Below the pieces are notes generated by a model. The model saw nothing but the letters and a program-made list of their open reading frames with translations. It ran no database searches and was not told the origin of the DNA. This document shows positions 16,472-25,115 of a stretch of DNA of 64,000 bases, piece after piece. The position numbers and the translations under genes are program-made. Numbering within the stretch: position 1 is the stretch's first letter; each line of letters opens with the position of its first letter. The DNA is from CAVVSD01 sp963750895 (GTDB lineage: Bacteria; Actinomycetota; Thermoleophilia; Solirubrobacterales; Solirubrobacteraceae): positions 1 to 64,000 of the forward strand of contig CAVVSD010000001.1 of assembly GCA_963750895.1 (NCBI GenBank). Reading direction: 5' to 3'.

Positions 16472-17259
16472 TGCGGCTGCACATCTTCGACGGCGGCAGC
16501 ACGAACCTGCCGCTGCGCAACTTCCGGCTCGGGTGGCCGGGCGACGACCGCGTCACGGCGCCGACGCCCTGGTACTTCATCGAGCACCCGCGCGGCAACG
16601 TCGTCATCGACGGCGGCAACGCGCCGCAGGTCGCGGTGGACCCCGTCGCCCACTGGGGGGAGATCGCCAAGTCCTCCATCACGACGATGCGGCCCGACCA
16701 GGCGGTCGTGCCCGCGATGCGCGCGCGGGGCCTCGACCCGGCCGGCGTGCGCTGGATCGTCCAGAGCCACCTGCACATCGACCACACGGGCGCCCTCGCG
16801 GTGATCGAGGAGTTCCCGAACGCCGAGGTGCTCGTCACGCGCACGGAGCACGCCTGGGCGCACGCGCCGGCGTCGTTCGCCCAGTGGGGCTACTGCCACG
16901 CGGACTTCGTGAAGCCCGGGATCCCGTGGTCGCTGCTGGAGGACCACGAGGACGGCTACGACCTGTTCGGCGACGGCAGCCTGGTCTGCTGGCGCACGCC
17001 GGGCCACTCGCCCGGCCACGTGTCCTTCGAGGTCCATCTGCCGAGCGGCACGGCGCTGTTCCTCGCCATCGACGCGGTGAACCGGCTCGACGAGCTCGAC
17101 GGCTCCCACCTGCCGGCGTTCACGTCGTCGCTGACGGAGGCGACCACGTCGATCGCGCGGATCCGGCGTCTGGCGTGGCGCGCGGGAGCGGACGTCGTGG
17201 CGGGCCACGACCCGGACCAGTGGCGCACGCTGCGCCGCGCGCCGGAGGTCTACGAATGA
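16471..17259 (+). CDS. Metallo-beta-lactamase-fold hydrolase, N-acyl-homoserine lactonase-like
   Basis: A 262-residue dinuclear-metal hydrolase. The motif HLHIDH gives His100, His102, Asp104 and His105; the second-shell ligands are in PGHSPGHVSF, FLAIDAVNR and VVAGHDPDQW. The arrangement and length match the AttM/AiiB-type lactonase branch. It starts at ATG 16471 overlapping the SDR stop (TGATG) and ends overlapping the next ATG (ATGA), so it lies inside a tight operon. In a catabolic operon it more likely opens a metabolic lactone made by the upstream dehydrogenase than a quorum signal; this is inference. Confidence 0.87.
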   Translation: MRLHIFDGGSTNLPLRNFRLGWPGDDRVTAPTPWYFIEHPRGNVVIDGGNAPQVAVDPVAHWGEIAKSSITTMRPDQAVVPAMRARGLDPAGVRWIVQSHLHIDHTGALAVIEEFPNAEVLVTRTEHAWAHAPASFAQWGYCHADFVKPGIPWSLLEDHEDGYDLFGDGSLVCWRTPGHSPGHVSFEVHLPSGTALFLAIDAVNRLDELDGSHLPAFTSSLTEATTSIARIRRLAWRAGADVVAGHDPDQWRTLRRAPEVYE

Positions 17260-18161
17260 GCGGTCTCGCGCAGCTCATCGACCCGGACGCGCAGCTCGAG
17301 CTGCTCGCCGACGGCTTCGTGTTCACGGAGGGGCCGGCGTGGAACCCGGTCGAGCGCTCGCTCGTGTTCAGCGACATCCCGGGGGACGCGCGCTACCGCT
17401 GGAGCGAGGAGCGCGGCTGCGAGCTCATCGCGGCGCCGACGCTCAAGGGCAACGGCATGGCCTACGAGGCCGACGGGTCGCTGCTCGTCTGCGAGCAGGT
17501 CTCCAGCCAGCTCGTGCGCTTCACGCCCGACGGGCATCGCGACGTCGTCGCGTTCCACCACGGCGGCAGGTACCTCAACAGCCCGAACGACGTGGTCGTC
17601 AGCGCGAAGGACGGGGCGATCTACTTCACCGACCCGAACTACGGGCGCTGGGCGGGCGCGTTCGGCTGGGAGCGCACGTGCGACCTGGACTTCCAGGGCG
17701 TGTTCCGCGTGCCGCCCGGCGGCGGCGACGCGGAGCTCGTCGTCGAGCCCGGGGAGTTCGAGCAGCCCAACGGCCTGTGCTTCTCGCCCGACGAGTCGAT
17801 CATGTACGTCAACGACTCGCCGCGCACGCACGTGAAGGCGTTCGACGTCGCCGAAAACGGCTCGCTCGTCGGCGGGCGGGTCCTCATCGACGGCATCGGG
17901 ACGGGGGAGACGGGGAAGGGCAGCCCCGATGGGATGGAGTGCGACGAGCACGGCAACGTGTGGTGCTCGGGCGGCGGCGGGATCTGGGTCGTCGCGCCCG
18001 ACGGCGAGCACCTCGGCATCGTCCGCGTCCCGGAGGTCTGCGGGAGTCTCGCCTGGGGCGGGGACGACCTGAAGGACCTCTTCGTCATGGGGTCGGACAA
18101 GCTCTACCGGCTGCGCACGCTGGTCGCGTCGGCGCCGTTGCCGATGGATAGCGTGCGGTGA
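17256..18161 (+). CDS. SMP-30/gluconolactonase family hydrolase
   Basis: A 301-residue six-bladed beta-propeller of the SMP-30/regucalcin/gluconolactonase family. The four metal ligands can be placed: Glu25 (FTEGPAW), Asn111 (LNSPND), Asn172 (QPNGLCFSPDES) and Asp225 (GSPDGMECD). These hydrolyse sugar lactones such as glucono- or xylonolactone. The gene overlaps the preceding lactonase by four bases (ATGA). Finding two unrelated lactonase folds side by side behind one SDR is unusual and suggests either two lactone intermediates or different lactone stereo- or ring forms. Confidence 0.9.
   Translation: MSGLAQLIDPDAQLELLADGFVFTEGPAWNPVERSLVFSDIPGDARYRWSEERGCELIAAPTLKGNGMAYEADGSLLVCEQVSSQLVRFTPDGHRDVVAFHHGGRYLNSPNDVVVSAKDGAIYFTDPNYGRWAGAFGWERTCDLDFQGVFRVPPGGGDAELVVEPGEFEQPNGLCFSPDESIMYVNDSPRTHVKAFDVAENGSLVGGRVLIDGIGTGETGKGSPDGMECDEHGNVWCSGGGGIWVVAPDGEHLGIVRVPEVCGSLAWGGDDLKDLFVMGSDKLYRLRTLVASAPLPMDSVR
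18149..18154 (+). promoter_or_regulatory. Candidate -10 element TAGCGT
   Basis: TAGCGT with seven bases to ATG 18162, within the end of the preceding gene. Suggests separate leaderless expression of the MDR gene. Confidence 0.3.
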
Positions 18162-19076
18162 ATGCGAGCTGTCTTCTCGACGCCCAACGGCCCCACCCGA
18201 ACCGAGCTGCGCGACGACGTCCCGGAGCCCGAGCCAGCCCCCGACGAGGCGCTCGTCGAGGTCCGCGCCTTCGCGGTCAACCGCGGTGAGCTGACGCTCG
18301 TCGCCACGCGCGACGAGTGGATCCCGGGGCAGGACGTCGCGGGCGTCGTGGTGCGCCGCGCGGCCGACGGCAGCGGCCCGGAGGAGGGCACGCGCGTCGC
18401 CGGGCTCGCCGAGTGGCACGGCTGGGCGGAGCGCGTCCCGGTGCCGACGAACCGCATCGCCGTCCTGCCCGACGGCGTGACCGACGTCCAGGCCGCCGCG
18501 CTGCCGATGGCCGGCACGACCGCCGCGAACGTCCTGCGGGAGGGCCCGCCGCTGCTCGGCGCGCGCGTCCTCGTGACGGGCGCCTCCGGCGGCGTCGGGC
18601 GCTTCGCGGTGCAGCTCGCCGCGCTCGGCGGCGCAACCGTCACCGCGGTGGCCAGGCCCGAGCGCGGCGACGCGCTGCGGGCCCTCGGCGCGAGCGACGT
18701 CGTGGCCGCCACCGCCGATGCGGCCGACGCGGCGTTCGACCTCGTCCTGGAGTCCGACGGCGGCGCGTCGCTGACCGCGGCGTTCGCGAAGGTCGCGCAG
18801 GGCGGCACGATCGTCACCTTCGGCAACAGCTCGAAGGAGCCGTCGCAGGTGAGCTTCCCCGACTTCGCCGGCCGGGAGGCCGAGCTGCGGTCGTACTTCT
18901 CCTTCCTGCACGCGGGCGAGGCCGGGTCGCGACTCGAGGCGCTCGTCGGGCTCGTGGCGGACGGCCGGCTGGACCCGGGGGTGGGCCTGGAGGCGGACTG
19001 GACGGAGCTGAACGACGCGCTGCAATCACTGGCCGACCGGGCGGTTGCCGGAAAGGTGGTGCTTCGGCGAAGCTAG
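18162..19076 (+). CDS. MDR-superfamily zinc-independent quinone/enone reductase
   Basis: A 304-residue medium-chain reductase of the quinone-oxidoreductase branch. The N-terminal GroES-like domain (to about residue 120) lacks the Cys/His zinc ligands of alcohol dehydrogenases; the Rossmann motif is VLVTGASGGVGRFAVQLAALGG. Such enzymes reduce quinones, enones or acyl-CoA double bonds with NADPH. It directly follows the SMP-30 gene and could belong to the same pathway, although a TAGCGT box before it allows independent expression. Substrate unknown. Confidence 0.87.
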   Translation: MRAVFSTPNGPTRTELRDDVPEPEPAPDEALVEVRAFAVNRGELTLVATRDEWIPGQDVAGVVVRRAADGSGPEEGTRVAGLAEWHGWAERVPVPTNRIAVLPDGVTDVQAAALPMAGTTAANVLREGPPLLGARVLVTGASGGVGRFAVQLAALGGATVTAVARPERGDALRALGASDVVAATADAADAAFDLVLESDGGASLTAAFAKVAQGGTIVTFGNSSKEPSQVSFPDFAGREAELRSYFSFLHAGEAGSRLEALVGLVADGRLDPGVGLEADWTELNDALQSLADRAVAGKVVLRRS

Positions 19077-19080
19077 ACGC

Positions 19081-20379
19081 ATGAGATGCCGCTCATCGTT
19101 GTCGGCCGCGCTCGCCGTGGTGGCCGCCCTCACGCTCGCCGCAGGGGCACGCGCCGACATCGTCGCGACGCTCCCGCCCGGCTCCTACTTCACCGACGTG
19201 TCGGTCGCGTCCACGGGCGCGGTCTGGGTCGCGTCGTCGGGCCCGACGCGCGGCCGGTCCGCGATCGGGACCGTGGTCCCCGGCGGCGTGAGCTGGACGT
19301 CCATGCCCATCGCGGGCGCACCGCTGGGCGGCACGAGCGAGAACGCGGTGTTCGCGCGCCCGGACGGCGGCGTGTGGGGCTTCTTCGGCGGGCGCGTCTC
19401 GGTCCGCTCGAGCCCCACGGGATTCGCCAGGACCAACGTCTTCCCCCGCGGTGACTACGAGTCGACGGCCGGCGCCTCGGCGGACGGCAGCGCGCTCGTC
19501 GTGCCCGAAGGGCAGGAGGGCTTCGTGCGCCTCGGGCTGGACGGATCGAGGACGACGGTGCACTACTCGGCCCGGAAGCCGGCGGGGCAGTCGAACTGCG
19601 CGATCGACCGGATCGCCGCCGCGCCGGACAACACGCTCGTCGTCGACGACGACTGCCACCGCCTCGTCCGCGTCCGGCTCGACGGGTCGGTCGTCGAGAC
19701 GATCCCGCTGACCGGCGCGCTCGAGGAGTGGGCCGACTTCCCGCGCGTCGTCGCGGGCGCGTCGGGCGATCTGTGGATCGGCGGCGACAGCTCGCTGGCC
19801 CACCGCGTCGGCGGCGTGGCGACGAAGGTGGCGCTGCCTGAGACCGACGGGTTCCTCGGGCCGTGGGCCGCCGCGCCGGACGGCTCGCTGTGGATCGCCG
19901 AGAGCCAGGGCTGCGTCCTGACGCACATCACCGCGAGCGGCGTGCAGCGGGTGCCGGCGCCGATCACCGCGGAGGCGATGGCCGCCGCCCCGGACGGGAC
20001 GGTGTGGCTCACCAACCGCAACCAGCTCGCCCACGTCGGGCCCGCGGGGGAGCGCGGGTCGTGCGATCAGCGCCAGCCGACGGTCCGCCTGCCCGATGTG
20101 AAGAACGGCACGGTGACCCTCGCCGCGCTGCGCCGGCGTCACGGCCTGCGGGTCACGAGCAGCGAGCCGGGATCGATGATCGGGGCCGTGACGGTCGCAG
20201 GGGTGGACGTCAAGCCGCAGCAGGCGGTCGACCGGCGCGGCACCACCCTGCGCTTCTCGCCGAAGCTGCTGCGCCGCATCGCGCGGAGCGGCCGGATCGA
20301 GGTCCGCTACCTGCAGGTCTGGGACGCCAACGGCAACGGCGGCGGGCCGACGGCGGCCTACGTGCGGGTGAGGCGCTAG
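19081..20379 (+). CDS. Secreted beta-propeller protein, virginiamycin B lyase-like fold
   Basis: A 432-residue exported protein. ATG 19081 yields a signal peptide with a hydrophobic core and ARA-D cleavage near residue 26. The body repeats a blade motif ending in Gly-x-(Val/Leu)-Trp: STGAVWVASS, DGGVWGFFGG, SGDLWIGGDS, DGSLWIAES, DGTVWLTN. This is the pattern of the Vgb/NHL-type propellers. I see no lyase catalytic residues that I would trust, so enzymatic activity is not claimed. The last ~100 residues (from about 330) form a different, mostly beta domain. Convergent with the glycosyltransferase, sharing CTAG. Confidence 0.72.
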   Translation: MRCRSSLSAALAVVAALTLAAGARADIVATLPPGSYFTDVSVASTGAVWVASSGPTRGRSAIGTVVPGGVSWTSMPIAGAPLGGTSENAVFARPDGGVWGFFGGRVSVRSSPTGFARTNVFPRGDYESTAGASADGSALVVPEGQEGFVRLGLDGSRTTVHYSARKPAGQSNCAIDRIAAAPDNTLVVDDDCHRLVRVRLDGSVVETIPLTGALEEWADFPRVVAGASGDLWIGGDSSLAHRVGGVATKVALPETDGFLGPWAAAPDGSLWIAESQGCVLTHITASGVQRVPAPITAEAMAAAPDGTVWLTNRNQLAHVGPAGERGSCDQRQPTVRLPDVKNGTVTLAALRRRHGLRVTSSEPGSMIGAVTVAGVDVKPQQAVDRRGTTLRFSPKLLRRIARSGRIEVRYLQVWDANGNGGGPTAAYVRVRR

Positions 20380-21398
20380 GACACCACGCGCTGCAGCACG
20401 GCCTCGATCCGGGCGACCTGCACGGAGAGGTCGTGCTCCGCGGCGACGGTGCGCCCGGCGGGATTGGGCACCCCGAGCGCGATCGCCTTCTCCAGCCCCG
20501 CGCGGATCGACGCGACGTCGTACGGGTCGGCGAGCGCGCCGGTCGCGTCGGTGACGATCTCCGCCGGGCCGCCGACCTCCGTCGCCAGCACCGGGCGCTG
20601 CATCGCCATCGCCTCGAGCACGACCTGGCCGAAGGGCTCCACGAGGCTCGGCAGCGCGACGACGTCGGCGGCGGCCATGTAGGCCGGCACGTCCTCGTGG
20701 GGCACGCGCCCGACCGCGCGGATCTTGTCGCTCGCGGAGAGCTCCGAGCGCAGCGGGCCGTCGCCGACGGCCAGGAGCGTCGCGCCCGGCATGCCGAGGA
20801 CCGCGTCGCGCAGGCGCACCACGTTCTTGCGCTCGTCGAGCCCGCCGACGTAGACGACGAGGCTGCCCGGCAGGTCGGTGAGCCCGAGCGCCTCGCGCGC
20901 CTGCGCCTGGTCGCGCGGCGCGAAGCGCATCATGTCGACGCCGCAGTCGATGACCTCGGTCTTGTGACGCGCCTCGGGCAGCTCGCGGTGCAGCTCGTCG
21001 CGCAGCCAGCCCGAGACCGCGATGACGGCCTTCGAGCGGCGCACGGCGAGGCCGGTCGCCATGCGGATCGCCGGGTTCTCGGCGACGTTGCGGACGTCGC
21101 GCCCGTGCGCGGTGAGCACGAGCGGCGCCCGGCCGGCGAGCGCGGCCAGCGCGGCGATCCCGCCGGCGGGCAGGAGGAAGTGGGCGTAGACGACGTCGGG
21201 GTCGTCCTGCAGCGCGTGGCGCAGGGCGTCGATCGCCAGGCGGCCCTGCTTGCCCTTGCCGCCGCCGCGGTGGTCGATGACCGCCGGCAGGATCTCGTGG
21301 CCCATGGCCTGCAGGGCGTCCGAGACCTGCGCCACGAAGACGCCGTAGTCCGGGTCGTCCGGCCCGGGCCACATCGAGGACACGAGGAGGATCCGCAC
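20376..21398 (-). CDS. Glycosyltransferase family 4
   Basis: A 340-residue GT-B fold glycosyltransferase. The N-terminal acceptor domain has VRILLVSSMWPGPDDPDYGVFV and HFLLPAGGIAAL; the C-terminal donor domain has VVYVGGLDERKNV, VGDGPLRSEL and the retaining-transferase Glu-x7-Glu in EPFGQVVLEAM. It transfers a sugar from a nucleotide-sugar donor, probably to a lipid-linked or cell-surface glycan. Start GTG 21398 matches the first beta strand; longer forms read into Arg-rich sequence without homology. It is the last gene of a four-gene minus-strand glycan operon, five bases after the CapD-type fusion. Confidence 0.9.
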   Translation of the reverse strand: MRILLVSSMWPGPDDPDYGVFVAQVSDALQAMGHEILPAVIDHRGGGKGKQGRLAIDALRHALQDDPDVVYAHFLLPAGGIAALAALAGRAPLVLTAHGRDVRNVAENPAIRMATGLAVRRSKAVIAVSGWLRDELHRELPEARHKTEVIDCGVDMMRFAPRDQAQAREALGLTDLPGSLVVYVGGLDERKNVVRLRDAVLGMPGATLLAVGDGPLRSELSASDKIRAVGRVPHEDVPAYMAAADVVALPSLVEPFGQVVLEAMAMQRPVLATEVGGPAEIVTDATGALADPYDVASIRAGLEKAIALGVPNPAGRTVAAEHDLSVQVARIEAVLQRVVS

Positions 21399-21403
21399 CG
21401 CGC

Positions 21404-23389
21404 CTACCCCGAGACCACCGGCGTCGGGCCGAGCGCGCGCAGCCACACCGCGCGGCGCTCCTCGCTGCCGGACTGCGTCTCGACCTCGTCCACGAGCGCG
21501 CCGACGTCGGCGGTCGGCGCGCGCTCGATGCCCGCGACCCCGGACCACACCTCGTCGCCCAGGCGCTCGCCCTCGCCGACGAGCACCTCGTCCATCGTCT
21601 CGCCCGGTCGCACGCCCATGACGTGGAAGTCTGGCTCAGCGCCGCCGCCCGCGCCGCGCCAGATGCGGGCCGCGAGCTCGCCGACGGTGAGCATCGAGGG
21701 GTCCGCGGCGGTGAGCAGCCCCGGGCCGGGCAGGATCGACTGGCCGACGAGCGCCGCCGCGTGGGCCATCGTGATCCAGTAGCGCAGCATCCCCGTGTCG
21801 GTGACGGTGAGCGGGACGCCCGCGCGGGCCTGGCGCAGGAACAGCTCGGAGGCGCTGCCGCCGCTGCCGAGGACGTTGACGAGGCGGACCGCCGCCCGGC
21901 GTGCGCCCGTGCGCTCCGCCGCGACGCCCGCGAGGCCCTCCATGAGCCGCTTCGTCCGCCCGTACTGCGACGCGTGCCGCGCGGCCTTGTCGGTCGACGC
22001 GACGACGACGGTGCCGGCGCCGCCCGCCTCGGCGCAGCGCAGGACGTTCCAGCTCCCGTCGAGGTTCGTCGCCGCGAACTCCTCCGGGTAGCGCTCGGCC
22101 CAGTCGACGTGCTTGTAGGCGGCGAGGTGCACGACGACGTCGGGCGCCGCGCGCGCGAACTCGGTCTCCAGTCGGCCGCGGTCGCGCACGTCGCACAGGA
22201 CGTGCTCGAAGCGCGCGAGGTTCGCGGCGCCGCGGGCCCGGCGGTCGGCGGTGAGCGCCGCCTCGTGTGCGTCGAGCACCGTGATGAGCTCCGGCCGGAA
22301 CGCCTCGAGCAGCGTCGTGAGCGACCGGCCGATCGATCCGGCGCCGCCCGTGACGAGGACGCGCCGCCCCGACAGGGCCTCCTCGAGCTCGAGCACGGAG
22401 GGGACGGGGTCGCGCCGGCGGGTGACGATCTGCCAGTCGAAGCGCTCGCCCGGGATCCGGCGCGGCGGGCGGCGCCACGGGCCCGCGGGCGTGGGCAGGG
22501 CGCGAGCGACCCGCCCGTATCCGGCCTTCATGGACGGCGAACGGCTGTGGTCGGGCTCGTTGATCTCGGCGACGACGTACGGGAACAGCTCGCCGATGCG
22601 CGCGACGACCGGGTCGAGGTCGAGCTCGCCCTCGTCGTAGGGGAGCCCCTCGCCGAGCACGCCCGCCGCGTTGGAGACGTGCGCGACCTCGCCCGCCGGC
22701 CCGAGCTCCTCGACGTAGCGGCCGAGCTCCAGGCCCTCCTCGCCCTCCAGGCCCCAGAGCGACGGGTACGCGCCGGCGAACGTGTGGAACAGCGCGGCGT
22801 GGGAGGTGTCCAGCGTGAAGCCGAGCGACGGGACCCGCGCCCGCCACGAGCGCAGGTCGCGCCAGTGCCCGCCGATGGGCGTCAGGAAGACGCCGCCCGT
22901 GCGCATGCGCAGGACGGGCGGGACGTTCTCGATGAGCGGGGTCACCCCGTGCTCGCCGCACTCCTGCGCGAAGCACCGCAGGAACGCCTCGACGGCCGGC
23001 TCGTCGACGCCGCCGGACGCGCGGAGCTCCTCCGGCGTCTGCGGGATGAAGAGGTGGATGGTGAGGACCGGCGAGCCGATCGCCGCCGCGAACCGGGCGC
23101 TGCGCGTGATGCCCTCGCGTGCCTCGGCGTCGAGCCGGTCGACCCGGACGAAGGCGCCGCTGGGCCAGGACACCGGCGCCTCGGCGGTCAGCGCGACCTC
23201 GTCGCCCGACGCGTCGACGGCGCGGCGCACGACGTCGGCGGCGCGCTGCGTGGACGCGTCGTCGCGCACGTCGCCGGGCATGAGGCACAGCTCGAGGCCG
23301 GCCCAGGGGCCGCCGGCGAGCCGCTCGGCGACCTGATCAGCCTCGGGAGCGGCCTTGAGCAGCGGGATGGAGGCGGAGCCAGTCGACAT
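21404..23389 (-). CDS. Fusion protein: TIM-barrel sugar isomerase-like domain plus CapD-type nucleotide-sugar dehydratase/epimerase
   Basis: A 661-residue two-domain protein. Residues 1 to about 310 look like the xylose-isomerase/AP-endonuclease TIM barrel (SPVLTIHLFIPQTPEEL, GVTPLIENVPPV, LGFTLDTSHAALFHTF, VVAEINEPDHSRS), with the expected Glu, Asp and His metal ligands at strand ends. From about residue 340 it is an extended SDR of the polysaccharide-biosynthesis CapD/FlaA1 type: RRVLVTGGAGSIGRSL, HLAAYKHVDW, VASTDKAARHASQYGRTKR and a late RPGETMDEVL. The catalytic position reads Tyr-x3-Lys, where many FlaA1-type enzymes have Met. The start ATG 23389 overlaps the upstream gene's end by 53 bases. 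Likely makes a modified sugar for surface glycans. Confidence 0.85.
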   Translation of the reverse strand: MSTGSASIPLLKAAPEADQVAERLAGGPWAGLELCLMPGDVRDDASTQRAADVVRRAVDASGDEVALTAEAPVSWPSGAFVRVDRLDAEAREGITRSARFAAAIGSPVLTIHLFIPQTPEELRASGGVDEPAVEAFLRCFAQECGEHGVTPLIENVPPVLRMRTGGVFLTPIGGHWRDLRSWRARVPSLGFTLDTSHAALFHTFAGAYPSLWGLEGEEGLELGRYVEELGPAGEVAHVSNAAGVLGEGLPYDEGELDLDPVVARIGELFPYVVAEINEPDHSRSPSMKAGYGRVARALPTPAGPWRRPPRRIPGERFDWQIVTRRRDPVPSVLELEEALSGRRVLVTGGAGSIGRSLTTLLEAFRPELITVLDAHEAALTADRRARGAANLARFEHVLCDVRDRGRLETEFARAAPDVVVHLAAYKHVDWAERYPEEFAATNLDGSWNVLRCAEAGGAGTVVVASTDKAARHASQYGRTKRLMEGLAGVAAERTGARRAAVRLVNVLGSGGSASELFLRQARAGVPLTVTDTGMLRYWITMAHAAALVGQSILPGPGLLTAADPSMLTVGELAARIWRGAGGGAEPDFHVMGVRPGETMDEVLVGEGERLGDEVWSGVAGIERAPTADVGALVDEVETQSGSEERRAVWLRALGPTPVVSG

Positions 23390-24223
23390 ATGTCGTGACC
23401 GCCTGGTCCAGCGGCCGCGGGGTCAATGCTAGTCGTGCGTCGGACGGCGGCAGGGCGTAGGAGTCGCCCTCGCCGGCGGGCAGCTCGCCGCCCGGCAGCT
23501 CGATCTCGACGTCCGAGCCGGCAGCCGCGATCGCGAGCTCCGCCGCCTCCAGCAGCGGCGTGGCGACGCCGCTGCCCGCCCACAGGACCGGCGCGGGAGC
23601 GCCGTCGAGGATGAGTCGCTCGATCCCGTCCACGAGGTCGTCGACGTAGAGGAAGTCGCGGGTGCGGGAGGGATCCCCGGGATCGCGATGGGGCGCCCGT
23701 CGATCGCGCGCGCGGCGAACGCGGCGATCGCGCCCGTCGCACCCTCCCAGGCGACCTGGCCGGGGCCGAACACGGACGTCAGCCGCAGCGCCACGGCGCG
23801 AGCGCGGTGCAGCCGGCAGGCCTCCTCGCCGAGGCGCTTGGAGAGGCCGTAGGGATCGGGCGGCGGGTCGAGCCCGGCCCGCGCGGTGGAGGGGAGGACG
23901 AGCAGCGCGTCGTGGGACGCGCAGGCCTCCAGCAGGTTGACGGTCGTGCCGACGTTCTCGCGCACGGCGGTCGCGGGGTCCTCGCGCGCTCGCGCGGGAT
24001 CGGGCACCCCGGCGAAGTGCAGGACCGCGTCGCAGCCGTCGACGAGCGCGCGCGCCGCGGGGTCGCCCGCGTCGACGACGTGGTCGATGCGCAGGTCCGA
24101 GGAGGCTGCGCGCGGCCTGCTGCCGGGGCGGGTGAGCGTGACGACGTCGTGCCCGCGGCCCTCGAGCAGCGTCGCCGTGCGCCAGCCGAGGTAGCCCGTC
24201 GCGCCCGTGACGAGGACCCTCAC
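23337..24223 (-). pseudogene. NAD-dependent epimerase/dehydratase, frame broken once near 23690
   Basis: An extended SDR for nucleotide-sugar conversion. The N-terminal part, from GTG 24223, has VRVLVTGATGYLGWRTA, HFAGVPDPAR and the catalytic PYGLSKRLGEEA. At about 23685-23692 a G is missing in a G run; the correct frame then continues PSRTRDFLYVDDLVDGIERL to the stop at 23337. Joined length is about 295 residues, normal for the family. The catalytic Tyr and Lys are intact, so apart from this one base the enzyme looks functional, and an error in a homopolymer is the simplest explanation. The start overlaps the upstream epimerase gene's stop (GTGA), placing it second in the operon. Confidence 0.8.
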
Positions 24224-25077
24224 GCGCGCAGGTACTCCGCGACGCGGTGCTCGTACGTGAACGGCGTGGAGAACGTCCACCCGGCATCGCGCGCGGGCTC
24301 GCGGCCCTCGGCGAGCGCGGCGACGTCGGCGACCGTGATCGTCTCGGCCACGACGTTGGCGGCCTCGACGCCCGACGGCGCCGCGGCCAGGAGGATGCGC
24401 GCGGCGTCGGCGACGTGCACGACCCCGATGGTCGCCCGCCCGCCCCCGTCGATCGTCAGCGGCTCGCCACGGGCGGCCATCCTCCGGAACTTGTCGACGA
24501 CGGTCTGCGACTGCGGGCCGGCGTGCTCGACGGGCGACGCGCCGTAGACGATGCCGAGCCGCAGGAGCGCGACGTCGAAGCCGTGGCGCTCGGCGTGCAT
24601 GCGCAGGCTCAGCTCGCCGTAGATCTTGGACAGGTGCGCGAGATCGCCCTGCGGGCCGTAGGGATGCTCGGGCCCGACCTCGCCCTCCAGGCCGGGGCCG
24701 TACACGTGCAGGGAGGAGCCGAAGATCACGCTCGGCCGCGGCTCGGCATGCCCGATCGCCTCGGCGACGCGCCGCGTGCCGAGGATGTTGATCTCCTCCG
24801 TGCGGTCGGGCTCGCGGTCGGCGATCGGGCGGCTGGCCTGCGCGGCGAGCAGCAGGACCCGGTCGGGCCGCACGGCGGCGAGCAGCTCCTCGACGGCGGC
24901 CCGGTTGCGGATGTCGACGGTGTGCACGGACGCCCCGTCGGCCTCCAGGCCGTTGACCTGCCAGCGGTCCGTGGTGGACCAGTCGTCGGCCAGCGCGACG
25001 GCCTCGCCGGCGGCCAGCGCCTGCTCGGCGGCAGCAGCCCCGATGTATCCGGCCCCGAGCACGAGGAGTCCCGCCAC
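24220..25077 (-). CDS. NAD-dependent epimerase/dehydratase with atypical active site
   Basis: A 285-residue extended SDR, first gene of the minus-strand glycan operon. Cofactor motif LLVLGAGYIGAAAAEQAL and FGSSLHVYGPG are family-like, but where the catalytic Tyr-x3-Lys belongs the sequence is DLAHLSKIYGE: the Lys is present and the Tyr position is Ala. Either a nearby His takes over, or this is a non-canonical or regulatory member. GTG 25077 gives MAGLLVLGAGY; a TAGGGT box lies eight bases before it. It diverges from the WecA-type gene. Confidence 0.82.
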   Translation of the reverse strand: MAGLLVLGAGYIGAAAAEQALAAGEAVALADDWSTTDRWQVNGLEADGASVHTVDIRNRAAVEELLAAVRPDRVLLLAAQASRPIADREPDRTEEINILGTRRVAEAIGHAEPRPSVIFGSSLHVYGPGLEGEVGPEHPYGPQGDLAHLSKIYGELSLRMHAERHGFDVALLRLGIVYGASPVEHAGPQSQTVVDKFRRMAARGEPLTIDGGGRATIGVVHVADAARILLAAAPSGVEAANVVAETITVADVAALAEGREPARDAGWTFSTPFTYEHRVAEYLRA

Positions 25078-25085
25078 GGGCAGGG

Positions 25086-25107
25086 ACCCTAGTAGCCCCC
25101 GTAGAAT
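25086..25107. promoter_or_regulatory. Back-to-back -10 elements of a divergent promoter pair
   Basis: Minus-strand TAGGGT (25086-25091), eight bases before GTG 25077, and plus-strand TAGAAT (25102-25107), eight bases before ATG 25116. Both genes therefore look leaderless, and the two glycan transcripts start within about 30 bases of each other. Confidence 0.45.
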
Positions 25108-25115
25108 CGTCCCCC

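Noticed and set aside
16471..17259. Calling the lactonase a dedicated quorum-quenching enzyme.
   Set aside because: The fold and metal motif fit, but the operon is catabolic and no signal synthase or receptor is nearby.
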